From Salegentibacter sp. R32 (lineage in GTDB: Bacteria > Bacteroidota > Bacteroidia > Flavobacteriales > Flavobacteriaceae): a stretch of DNA of 64,000 nucleotides. This document shows, one piece after another, positions 55,353 through 63,349 of this stretch. Position 1 is the stretch's first letter. Each line of letters begins with the position of its first letter. The stretch lies in assembly GCF_008692195.1 (NCBI RefSeq), contig NZ_RXOM01000004.1, forward strand, positions 53,823 through 117,822. The letters are read 5' to 3'. The position numbers were made by a program, and so were the translations under genes. The notes under the pieces were generated by a model. That model did no database searches. It had not been told where the DNA came from and saw only the letters and a list, made by a program, of their open reading frames with translations.

Positions 55353-55386
55353 AAAAAGGCAGGAAATTGAATTAGCCTGCCTTTTT
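55353..55386 (+). terminator. hairpin terminator within the glucan locus
   Basis: AAAAAGGCAGG (55353-55363) pairs with CCTGCCTTTTT (55376-55386). It lies between the GH16 gene and the GH3 gene, in an 82-bp gap. It would reduce read-through into the GH3 and second GH16 genes or divide the locus into two transcripts. Confidence 0.65.
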
Positions 55387-55401
55387 CATTTTCAATTTCA
55401 A

Positions 55402-57690
55402 ATGAAGAAAAATTTATTAGTACTCATTGTGGGGCTAATATTGACTTTTAATGCCTGTAAAGTTTCAAGTCAATCTAATAAATCCCCACAGCAAGAAAAA
55501 AATATAGAGCAGAAAGTAGATTCCGTACTTGCCTTAATGACACTCGAAGAGAAAGTTGGGCAAATGTTACAATACAACGGAAGTTGGGATGTGACCGGTC
55601 CGGCTACAGGAACTACAAACGAAAAGAAACTCGAACGTTTAAAAAAAGGGCTCGTAGGTTCTATGTTAAATGTCGTTTCCGTAAAACACACTCGAGAGGC
55701 ACAGCGTTTGATTATGGAAAATTCCAGATTAAAAATCCCTTTAATTTTTGGTTACGATGTTATTCACGGCTACCAAACTATGTTTCCTGTTCCTTTAGGC
55801 GAAACTGCTAGTTGGGATATGAATTTAGCTGAAAGAACTGCCGCTGCAGCAGCAAGAGAGACTGCAGCTTCCGGTGTTCATTGGACGTTTGCTCCCATGA
55901 TGGATGTGTCCCGTGATGCCCGTTGGGGAAGAATTATGGAAGGAGCTGGAGAAGACCCTTTTTTAAATGCAGAAATTGCTGTAGCAAGAATCAACGGTTT
56001 TCAAGGCTCAGATTTAGCCAATGAAAAAACTATTGCCGCTTGCGCTAAGCATTTTGCAGGATATGGTTTTGCAGAAGCCGGAAGGGATTACAACACTGTA
56101 AACATTGGTATTCACGAATTACATAATACTATTTTGCCACCATTTAAAGCTGCAGCAAAAGCAGGAGTGGCTACGTTTATGAATTCATTTAATGAGATTG
56201 ATGGTGTGCCCGCAACTTCAAGCAGTTATTTGCAACGAGAATTGTTAAAACAAGATTGGAATTGGAACGGTTTTATCGTTTCCGATTGGGGCTCTATTTC
56301 AGAAATGATTCCGCACGGGATAGCCAAAAATAAAAAAGAAGCTGCTTTATTGGCTGTAAAAGGAGGTAGCGATATGGATATGGAAGGTGGAGCTTACGAA
56401 AGTTCTTTAATTTCTTTAGTTGAAGAAGGAAAAGTTTCAGAAGAATTAATAGACGATTCAGTAAAAAGGATTTTACGGGTGAAATTTCAGTTAGGACTTT
56501 TTGACGACCCTTATAAATACTGTGATGAATCCTTTGAAAACAGCGAAGTTTATTCAGATGCAAATCAGCAATTAGCTCTGGAAGCCGCTAAGAAATCGAT
56601 TGTTTTGTTGAAGAATGAAAACAATATTCTTCCTATTCAAGATAAGGTGAAATCTATAGCAGTAATTGGTCCCTTGGCAGACGATAAAGATTCACCTTTA
56701 GGGAATTGGAGAGCACAAGCTGTGAAAAATTCAGGAGTTTCTGTACTCGAAGGAATTAAAAAGCACGCTCCAAATTCAATAAAAGTAACTTATGCAGAAG
56801 GTACGAAATTAAGTGCCGGCGAGCGTAATTTCCTTTCACCCTTAACTATTAATGAAAATGATACTTCTGGTTTTGCAGAAGCGAAAGAATTAGCAGAAAA
56901 TTCAGATTTAGTGATTTTAGTAGTTGGTGAAGATGCATTTCAATCTGGAGAAGGAAGAAGCCAAACCAATATCGGATTTTTAGGTGTGCAAGATGAACTG
57001 ATGAAAGAAATTCAAGAAGTGAATAAAAATGTAGTTATGGTTTTAATGAACGGAAGACCCATGGATTTAACTTGGAGCAACCAGCATATTCCGGCCATTG
57101 TAGAGACTTGGTTTTTAGGTTCACAACACGGGAATGCTGTGGGAGAAATTTTGTTCGGAAAATACAACCCTTCAGGAAAACTTCCGGTTTCTTTCCCAAG
57201 AAATGTAGGGCAAGAACCTTTATATTACAATCAGAAAAGCACGGGAAGGCCTAACGAAAATTCAGAAGTAACGTATTCACATTATACTGATGCCGGTCGG
57301 GATGCTTTGTTTCCTTTTGGTTTCGGCTTAAGCTATACCAATTTTGAATACGGAAAAATTAAACTTTCTGACGATTCTTTTTCAGCTTCCGAAGAGATTA
57401 AAGCTTCCATAGAAGTGAGAAATACCGGAAAAATGGCGGGAGAAGAAGTGGTTCAACTTTACATCAGGGATTTATTTGCCAGTATTACGCGACCTATTAA
57501 AGAGTTAAAAGGTTTTGAGAAAATAAGCTTACAACCTGGCGAATCGAAAACCGTAAGTTTTACGATCGATGCAGAATTGTTGAGTTACTTCGGAAGAGAT
57601 AAAAAATGGGTAACCGATCCGGGAAAATTTCATTTATTTATTGGTCCAAATTCTAGAGACCTGCAGCAAGTTGAATTTCAATATAAATAG
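55402..57690 (+). CDS. bglX: GH3 beta-glucosidase
   Basis: The 762-residue protein has a lipoprotein-type signal (TFNACKVSS), a GH3 N-terminal barrel (about 45-365), a GH3 C-terminal domain (about 395-620) and a fibronectin-like domain (about 675-750). The nucleophile is D295 in FIVSDWGS; KHFAGYGFAEAGRDYN carries the substrate-binding KH and RD residues. It releases glucose from oligosaccharides produced by the GH16 enzymes. Length and domains match BglX-type enzymes. The second GH16 gene follows after 3 nt. Confidence 0.93.
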   Translation: MKKNLLVLIVGLILTFNACKVSSQSNKSPQQEKNIEQKVDSVLALMTLEEKVGQMLQYNGSWDVTGPATGTTNEKKLERLKKGLVGSMLNVVSVKHTREAQRLIMENSRLKIPLIFGYDVIHGYQTMFPVPLGETASWDMNLAERTAAAAARETAASGVHWTFAPMMDVSRDARWGRIMEGAGEDPFLNAEIAVARINGFQGSDLANEKTIAACAKHFAGYGFAEAGRDYNTVNIGIHELHNTILPPFKAAAKAGVATFMNSFNEIDGVPATSSSYLQRELLKQDWNWNGFIVSDWGSISEMIPHGIAKNKKEAALLAVKGGSDMDMEGGAYESSLISLVEEGKVSEELIDDSVKRILRVKFQLGLFDDPYKYCDESFENSEVYSDANQQLALEAAKKSIVLLKNENNILPIQDKVKSIAVIGPLADDKDSPLGNWRAQAVKNSGVSVLEGIKKHAPNSIKVTYAEGTKLSAGERNFLSPLTINENDTSGFAEAKELAENSDLVILVVGEDAFQSGEGRSQTNIGFLGVQDELMKEIQEVNKNVVMVLMNGRPMDLTWSNQHIPAIVETWFLGSQHGNAVGEILFGKYNPSGKLPVSFPRNVGQEPLYYNQKSTGRPNENSEVTYSHYTDAGRDALFPFGFGLSYTNFEYGKIKLSDDSFSASEEIKASIEVRNTGKMAGEEVVQLYIRDLFASITRPIKELKGFEKISLQPGESKTVSFTIDAELLSYFGRDKKWVTDPGKFHLFIGPNSRDLQQVEFQYK

Positions 57691-57693
57691 AAA

Positions 57694-58458
57694 ATGAAAC
57701 AGTTAATCATCAATTTTATAGTTGTTTGCGGAATAGTTTTTTCAGCTTCAGCGCAAAACGGAAAACTTATCTGGGAAGAAACTTTTGCCGGAGATAGTTT
57801 AAATATGGAAAATTGGAGTTACGAGTTGGGCGATGGTTGTCCAAATCTTTGTGGTTGGGGAAATAACGAACGCCAAATTTATCATAAAGATTATGTTGAA
57901 GTGAAAGATGGGATGTTGATCATAACTGCCAATAAAGTTGGCGACAATTATTATAGTGGTAAAATCAACTCTAAAGATAAGTTTGAATTTAAATATGGTA
58001 CAGCCGAAATTAGGGCAAAAGTTCCCGACGGTCAAGGTCTTTGGCCTGCAATTTGGATGCTAGGGGATAATATTGCAGAAGTAGGTTGGCCGGCTTCGGG
58101 AGAGATTGATATTATGGAGTTTGTAGGTAGAAAACCCGATACTATTTATACTTCGTTACATACGCCTGCAAGCCACGGAGAAACCATTAATTCGAAGCAA
58201 ACTAGAGTAGAGGATGTCACGGCAGATTTTCATACTTATAAAATAGATTGGAATAAAGACGCTATTACTTTTTATATTGACGATGAAAAAGTATACACCT
58301 TTTCACCTAAAGAAAAGAATGATGATACTTACCCATACCGGCATCCGTTTTACTTTCTGTTGAATATGGCTATCGGTGGAAATTTTGGAGGGCCAGAAGT
58401 AGATGATTCTATTTTCCCGCAGCGGTTTTATATAGATTATATTCGGGTTTATCAGTAG
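57694..58458 (+). CDS. GH16 endo-beta-1,3-glucanase (secreted)
   Basis: The 254-residue protein is a signal peptide (ending SASAQ) followed by a single GH16 domain. The catalytic EIDIME is at residues 137-142; WPAIWMLGDN before it and NMAIGGNFGG near the end are typical of laminarinase-like GH16. It has no PKD part and no lipobox, so it is secreted or periplasmic, unlike the anchored GH16 at 53673. Together the two may cut polymer outside and oligomers inside. Confidence 0.93.
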   Translation: MKQLIINFIVVCGIVFSASAQNGKLIWEETFAGDSLNMENWSYELGDGCPNLCGWGNNERQIYHKDYVEVKDGMLIITANKVGDNYYSGKINSKDKFEFKYGTAEIRAKVPDGQGLWPAIWMLGDNIAEVGWPASGEIDIMEFVGRKPDTIYTSLHTPASHGETINSKQTRVEDVTADFHTYKIDWNKDAITFYIDDEKVYTFSPKEKNDDTYPYRHPFYFLLNMAIGGNFGGPEVDDSIFPQRFYIDYIRVYQ

Positions 58459-58476
58459 TAAAACTTGAGCGTAAAA

Positions 58477-58501
58477 AAACCTCTTCACATTGAAGAGGTT
58501 T
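58477..58501. terminator. terminator at the end of the glucan locus
   Basis: AAACCTCTTCA (58477-58487) pairs with TGAAGAGGTTT (58491-58501) with a 3-nt loop. T or A runs on both sides let it work on either strand, ending the GH16 gene and the convergent small lipoprotein gene. Confidence 0.8.
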
Positions 58502-58527
58502 TCTATTTCTAATTGAAAGTTATACGA

Positions 58528-58881
58528 TTACATATCGTCGTTTCCTTCAACTTCGTCTTCTACTTCCTGAGCACCTTTTTTAATAGCGTCCCCAGTTTCG
58601 TTAGCTGCATTTTCTACAGCGTCACCGGTTTCATTAGCGGCGTTTTCGATAGCATCTCCTGTATCTTCCGCTGCTTCTTCAACATCGTCCATGGCGCTAT
58701 CTGCATCGTCGTCAAGGTCGTCCATTTCATCTTCCATGTCTTCCCCGGCTTCTTCCATATCGTTTTCCATCTCATTGGCTTCTTGCTCCATTTCATTTTC
58801 TGCTTTTTTTGTATCTCTACAAGCAGTAAAAGTGGTTGAAAAAGCAAATAACATAGCTAAAAATAAAACTGATTTCTTCAT
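58528..58881 (-). CDS. acidic small lipoprotein with 11-residue repeats
   Basis: The 117-residue protein has a lipoprotein signal (TTFTACRDTKK) and a strongly acidic helical body. Residues about 35-70 are Asp/Glu/Met-rich. From about 72 there are near-identical 11-residue units: ETGDAIENAAN, ETGDAVENAAN and ETGDAIKKGAQ. The same TG(D/E)AIE unit is in the protein at 44137. Function unknown; a chaperone-like or ion-binding stress role is only a guess from LEA-like periodicity. It converges on the glucan locus terminator. Confidence 0.8.
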   Translation of the reverse strand: MKKSVLFLAMLFAFSTTFTACRDTKKAENEMEQEANEMENDMEEAGEDMEDEMDDLDDDADSAMDDVEEAAEDTGDAIENAANETGDAVENAANETGDAIKKGAQEVEDEVEGNDDM

Positions 58882-58915
58882 GATTTTTGGTTTTAGATTA
58901 ATTTGTAATAATTGA

Positions 58916-59137
58916 TTAGTTATCGTCTCCTATTTCATCTATTTTTTTATCAATTTCTTTATTGACTTCACTGTCAACTTTTTCTCCGGCACGTTCTAAA
59001 ATGCCTTTTTCTTTCTCTACTTCTTTTACTTCAACTTCCCTTACAACTTCAACTTCTTTGGTCTCTTTTTCTTTCCTACACGAAGAGAAAGCAAGTAATC
59101 CACAAATAAAACTTAGTGTTAAAACAGTTCTTTTCAT
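58916..59137 (-). CDS. small charged lipoprotein
   Basis: I start at the ATG at 59137 (73 residues), three codons inside a longer frame, giving MKRTVLTLSFICGLLAFSSC with a good lipobox. The mature part is a single highly charged helix (Lys/Glu/Val repeats such as KEVEVVREVEVKEVEKE), likely a coiled coil. It lies 34 nt upstream of the acidic 11-mer lipoprotein and on the same strand, so they may be co-expressed. Function unknown. Confidence 0.75.
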   Translation of the reverse strand: MKRTVLTLSFICGLLAFSSCRKEKETKEVEVVREVEVKEVEKEKGILERAGEKVDSEVNKEIDKKIDEIGDDN

Positions 59138-59261
59138 AATTTGCATACAAAAGTTAATAATGGCTAAAGTATATATTTTAACATTTGCACTATAAGATTG
59201 AATGATAAATTTTTATTAAAATTCTACTTTGGGTGAGATTTTGAAGAAGAAATCTTAGAAT

Positions 59262-60515
59262 TTAAAGCAATCTTTCTGTTTTAATGTATTTCATTACCTT
59301 TTCTGTGGCACCGATATTCTTCAATATGAAGTTTTTACAGACTTGCCCTTTTTTAGTTCGATATTCTTCATTTTGAATTAAGGTGTCTAGTTCATTTTTA
59401 AATTCAGAATATTTTGAAATCGCGGTTAGGCCTCCTAGTTGACGCAAAATTTCAGCTTCGGGAAATTTTGCAAAATGGTTACCTATTACTAACGGAACTC
59501 CAAATACAGCAGGTTCTAAAATATTATGTAATCCAGTGTTTCCTAGAGCTCCACCAATATAAGCTATATCTGCTTCGCTATAAACTTTGGTGAGTAAACC
59601 AATCGTATCTAAAATTAAAACATCATATTCTGTAAGATTGGTGTTTTTATCTTTCAGTTCAGAATAAAGAATTACTTTTCTCTGAATTTTTTTTTGAAGT
59701 TGATTTATTTTTTCAGAATGAATTTGATGCGGGGCAATAATATATTTTACCTGATGGGAAGTTTCGTTGATGTAAGTTGAAATAAACTGTTCTCCTTCGG
59801 GCCAAGTACTGCCAAAAACAATACAAGGTAGGTTGTTTTTTAAATTTTGAACAAAAGAAAGCGAATTATCCATTTTGGTCTGTAGAAAAACACGATCAAA
59901 ACGGGTGTCACCACTTACCATGGCTTCGGTAATCTTATTATTTTTTAAAGTTTGTAAAGATTCTTCATTTTGAACAAACAGATAGTTGAAGTTTTTTACC
60001 GCCTTTAATAGAAAAGTCCCATAGCTTTTAAAATAAATTTGATTTTTTCTGAATACTCCTGAAATTAATAAAGTAGGAATTTGATGTTGATTTAATTCCG
60101 ATAAAAAGTTGGGCCAAATTTCATACTTAATAAATACTGCCAGTTCAGGTTGAACTAGTTGAATGAATTTTTTAGCGTTTTTAAGAGTATCTAAAGGTAA
60201 ATAAAAAACATAATCTGCAATAGAATTGTGCTTTTTAACTTCGTAACCCGATGGCGAGAAAAAAGTAACCAAAAGTTGGTGATCAGGATATTCCTTCAAC
60301 ACTTCTTGCATAATAGGTAATCCCTGCTCATATTCTCCTAAAGAAGCTGCATGAAACCAAACGATTTTTTGCTGAAATAGATTTGCTGTTTCTAAATCAT
60401 TAAAAACGCTTTTTCTTCCTTCAGAGAATTTTTTCAATTTTTTGCTGAAAAGTCCTGCTAGCGGAAGCGCTATTTTTTCAACAAGAATAATTAGAAAATC
60501 GTAGATAAACTTCAA
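59262..60515 (-). CDS. waaA: 3-deoxy-D-manno-octulosonic acid (Kdo) transferase
   Basis: The 417-residue glycosyltransferase (family 30) has an N-terminal membrane anchor (MKFIYDFLIILVEKIALPLA), WFHAASLGEYEQGLPIM with the catalytic Glu, FVFGSTWPEGE-like IVFGSTWPEGEQF, and the late GGALGNTGLHNILEPAVFGVPLV sugar-nucleotide region. It moves Kdo from CMP-Kdo to lipid A precursor at the inner membrane. It is divergent from the DegT-family gene. Confidence 0.93.
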   Translation of the reverse strand: MKFIYDFLIILVEKIALPLAGLFSKKLKKFSEGRKSVFNDLETANLFQQKIVWFHAASLGEYEQGLPIMQEVLKEYPDHQLLVTFFSPSGYEVKKHNSIADYVFYLPLDTLKNAKKFIQLVQPELAVFIKYEIWPNFLSELNQHQIPTLLISGVFRKNQIYFKSYGTFLLKAVKNFNYLFVQNEESLQTLKNNKITEAMVSGDTRFDRVFLQTKMDNSLSFVQNLKNNLPCIVFGSTWPEGEQFISTYINETSHQVKYIIAPHQIHSEKINQLQKKIQRKVILYSELKDKNTNLTEYDVLILDTIGLLTKVYSEADIAYIGGALGNTGLHNILEPAVFGVPLVIGNHFAKFPEAEILRQLGGLTAISKYSEFKNELDTLIQNEEYRTKKGQVCKNFILKNIGATEKVMKYIKTERLL

Positions 60516-60610
60516 CAGGATTAAATTTCTTGCTAAAATAAAGCTTTAGCCAAAAAATAAATGGCTATAGCTTCTTTATTTCTTATTTTCGTAGCAAGAA
60601 AAATGAAAGG

Positions 60611-61741
60611 ATGAAAAAAATTCAGATGGTAGACCTTAAAGGTCAATATGAAGAAATTAAAGAACAGGTAGATTCGTCTATTCAGAACATTATAGAAAAT
60701 ACCTCTTTTATTAATGGACCTGAGGTGCATCAATTTCAAAAAGAACTAAAAGAATACCTAGATGTAAAACACGTGATTCCTTGTGGAAATGGAACCGATG
60801 CCTTGCAGATTGCCATGATGGGATTAGGTTTAAAGCCCGGTGATGAGGTGATTACCGCAGATTTTACGTTTGCTGCTACAGCAGAGGTGATTGCCCTTTT
60901 AAATTTAACACCTGTTTTGGTAGATGTAGATGCAGATTCATTTAATATAAATGTAGAAGCCATTAAAGCATCAATTACTTCTAAAACAAAAGCAATTGTT
61001 CCTGTTCATCTTTATGGACAACCGGCAAATATGGAAGAAATACTGAAAATTGCGAAAGAACATGACCTGTATGTAATTGAGGATAATGCTCAAGCAATTG
61101 GAGCTAACTATCATTTTGAAGATGGAACAGTTAAAAAAGCCGGCACTTTAGGAGATGTTGGAGCAACTTCTTTTTTTCCGTCTAAAAACTTAGGTGCTTA
61201 TGGAGATGGTGGTGCTATTTTTACCAATAATGATGAGTTAGCACACACTATTAGAGGTATTGTAAACCACGGAATGTACGAAAGATACCATCACGATGTA
61301 GTGGGAGTGAATTCGAGATTAGACAGTTTTCAGGCCGCGGTTTTAAGAGCTAAATTACCATTGTTGGATAAATACAATTCAGCGAGAAGAAATTCAGCCA
61401 AACTTTATTCTGAAGCACTCAAAGACAATGAGAATATTATTACTCCAGAAATTTTGGGTGAAGATGATAGTCATGTGTTTCATCAGTATACAATAAGAAT
61501 TACCAATGGAAAGCGTGATGAATTGGCGAAAACCTTCCAAGAAAATAATTTACCTTTTGGTATATATTACCCTATTCCGCTCCATCTTCAAAAAGCTTAT
61601 CGTGATGAGCGCTATGAAGAAAGTGAATTTGAAGTCACCAACAAATTGGTGAAAGAAGTCATTTCCCTACCGATGCATACAGAACTAGATGAAGAACAGA
61701 TAGAGTATATTGCTTGTGTGATCAATAAGGTGGTTGTTTAA
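60611..61741 (+). CDS. DegT/DnrJ/EryC1/StrS-family aminotransferase
   Basis: The 376-residue PLP enzyme has an N-terminal MKKIQMVDLKGQYEEIKEQV, GNGTDALQIAMMGLG (PLP phosphate site), the Asp-Ala pair VIEDNAQAIGA, and the PLP lysine K192 in FFPSKNLGAYGDGG. These enzymes form amino sugars from keto sugar nucleotides for surface polysaccharide. It stands beside waaA but on the opposite strand. The exact sugar is not known. A strong terminator follows. Confidence 0.9.
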   Translation: MKKIQMVDLKGQYEEIKEQVDSSIQNIIENTSFINGPEVHQFQKELKEYLDVKHVIPCGNGTDALQIAMMGLGLKPGDEVITADFTFAATAEVIALLNLTPVLVDVDADSFNINVEAIKASITSKTKAIVPVHLYGQPANMEEILKIAKEHDLYVIEDNAQAIGANYHFEDGTVKKAGTLGDVGATSFFPSKNLGAYGDGGAIFTNNDELAHTIRGIVNHGMYERYHHDVVGVNSRLDSFQAAVLRAKLPLLDKYNSARRNSAKLYSEALKDNENIITPEILGEDDSHVFHQYTIRITNGKRDELAKTFQENNLPFGIYYPIPLHLQKAYRDERYEESEFEVTNKLVKEVISLPMHTELDEEQIEYIACVINKVVV

Positions 61742-61767
61742 CTTAAAAAGCTAAAAAGATGTATAAG

Positions 61768-61804
61768 AGCAGCCTGAGTAAATTTATTCAGGCTGCTTTT
61801 TTTA
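61768..61804 (+). terminator. intrinsic terminator after the DegT-family gene
   Basis: A continuous stem from 61768 to 61797 pairs AGCAGCCTGA outward with its complement and continues through an A/T core. A run of seven T follows. It is 27 nt after the stop. Confidence 0.85.
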
Positions 61805-61808
61805 ATAA

Positions 61809-63341
61809 TTATAAATTTATAGAAAATGTTGCTGCAACATTTGAAAGTTTTCTTTCTACGGAAGCTGGAGTATTAAAACTGGTATATTGAAATTGTTGTT
61901 GCGAATCCTGTTCAGAATAATAATAAGATAATCCTAAAATTATATTTCCAAAGCTATAGCCTAAACCGGCTGAATAACCTGTTAAATCACTAACGATATT
62001 ATCATTTTCGTAAGGAGATTCTACTAATCTGTAGCCTCCTCTAAAACTCCAAGCTTTAAATCTATATTCTCCCCCAATTTTATAAGTAGAAGAAGAAGTG
62101 AATACATTATCAATAGCATTATTCAGCGAATTGAAATTATAATAACTATTAGAATCATATTCAATTTTAGAATAATCTTTATAAGAATACTCAAAACTTA
62201 TGATTCCTGATTTGCCAAAAACCAAAGCTAGACTTCCATTTAATCTACTTGGGGTTTTATAATTGTAGTCAGGATAAATGTTTATAACTCTTGGGTCAAA
62301 CACAACTGAGCCATTTTGTTCTCCATAAGTTTCAATGTACTGAGTGGTTTCATTATGAATCGTATACCATTGCGGAGAATTATAACTGGCACCTAATCTA
62401 ACTAAATCAGAAACTTTATAAATGGCACCTAAATCAAATGAAAATCCTGCACCTAAGGTTAACACATTATTTTCAAAATAAGTTTCATTTACATTGCTTG
62501 AGGCTGAAGTATTTTCATAAAATATGGTATTTTTTTCATAATTAATAATATGACCATTTAGATTAAGCCCTAGATATAATTTATTGTTGATTGCTAGAGA
62601 AGCATTTCCCGAAACTTTTCCATTGAAACCAGTTGCCAAATAATCATATTGCTGATTAAAATTATTTTCCTGAACATTTGAAACATATTCTGTATTAGAA
62701 AAATCTGTATTGTCTGTAGAATTTATTAAGAAAGCTTCGTACCCTAAATAAGCATTCTGAGCTTGATTATTGGTGTAATTATTATTCACGGAAAAATCAG
62801 CTTCCCCTAAAAATTGATATAAATCATAAGAAGATTCATTGCCAATAGGAACAAGCAAATCTAAAGGAATTCCATTAGCTTGATCAACAAAAAAGTTAGA
62901 AATTGAGTTATTAGTAATTCCTTGCCAGTTATAATAATCGTCTAGACTCTTCTGTTTATCATAGGTGAGACCTAAGGCAAATTTATTTACTGTTTCTTCT
63001 GAATTATAATTATTAAAAACAAAGACAGCACCTAATTGGGAAATATCTAAGTCGTTCTCGTTAGAAGAATTATAATAATTATTAAAACCGACATCATTTT
63101 TATAGAACTCAGCGTTTAAAGTCCCAGATAAATAATTATTTAAGAAGATAGAAGAACCGGCTGGGTTATCTTTCAATGCAGAGATATCTCCGCCCAATGC
63201 TCCAAAGGCACCGGACATAGCTGTATATCTGGCAGTTCCTTTTAGTTCAGAACTTGATAATTGATAAGCTTCATATAGGTTTTGACCGTAGCTGATTACT
63301 CCTATAAAAATAGTCGCTAGGATTAAAGGGTATTTTTTCAT
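61809..63341 (-). CDS. FadL/OmpP1-like outer membrane transport protein
   Basis: The 510-residue protein has a signal peptide (MKKYPLILATIFIGVISYGQ). Its mature part begins with the FadL/TodX-like segment GTARYTAMSGAFGALGGDISALKDNPAG, followed by alternating strands and a C-terminal barrel end AATFSINL. In flavobacteria such proteins are usually labelled hemin receptor or outer membrane transport protein; they are likely hydrophobic-solute channels. It starts 9 nt after the Arg/Ser-rich gene and is probably co-transcribed. Confidence 0.8.
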   Translation of the reverse strand: MKKYPLILATIFIGVISYGQNLYEAYQLSSSELKGTARYTAMSGAFGALGGDISALKDNPAGSSIFLNNYLSGTLNAEFYKNDVGFNNYYNSSNENDLDISQLGAVFVFNNYNSEETVNKFALGLTYDKQKSLDDYYNWQGITNNSISNFFVDQANGIPLDLLVPIGNESSYDLYQFLGEADFSVNNNYTNNQAQNAYLGYEAFLINSTDNTDFSNTEYVSNVQENNFNQQYDYLATGFNGKVSGNASLAINNKLYLGLNLNGHIINYEKNTIFYENTSASSNVNETYFENNVLTLGAGFSFDLGAIYKVSDLVRLGASYNSPQWYTIHNETTQYIETYGEQNGSVVFDPRVINIYPDYNYKTPSRLNGSLALVFGKSGIISFEYSYKDYSKIEYDSNSYYNFNSLNNAIDNVFTSSSTYKIGGEYRFKAWSFRGGYRLVESPYENDNIVSDLTGYSAGLGYSFGNIILGLSYYYSEQDSQQQFQYTSFNTPASVERKLSNVAATFSINL

Positions 63342-63349
63342 AACAAATT

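Noticed and set aside
58513..58915. Plus-strand open frames across the acidic lipoprotein at 58528
   Set aside because: They are shadows of the 11-residue repeats on the other strand, and lack plausible signals of their own.
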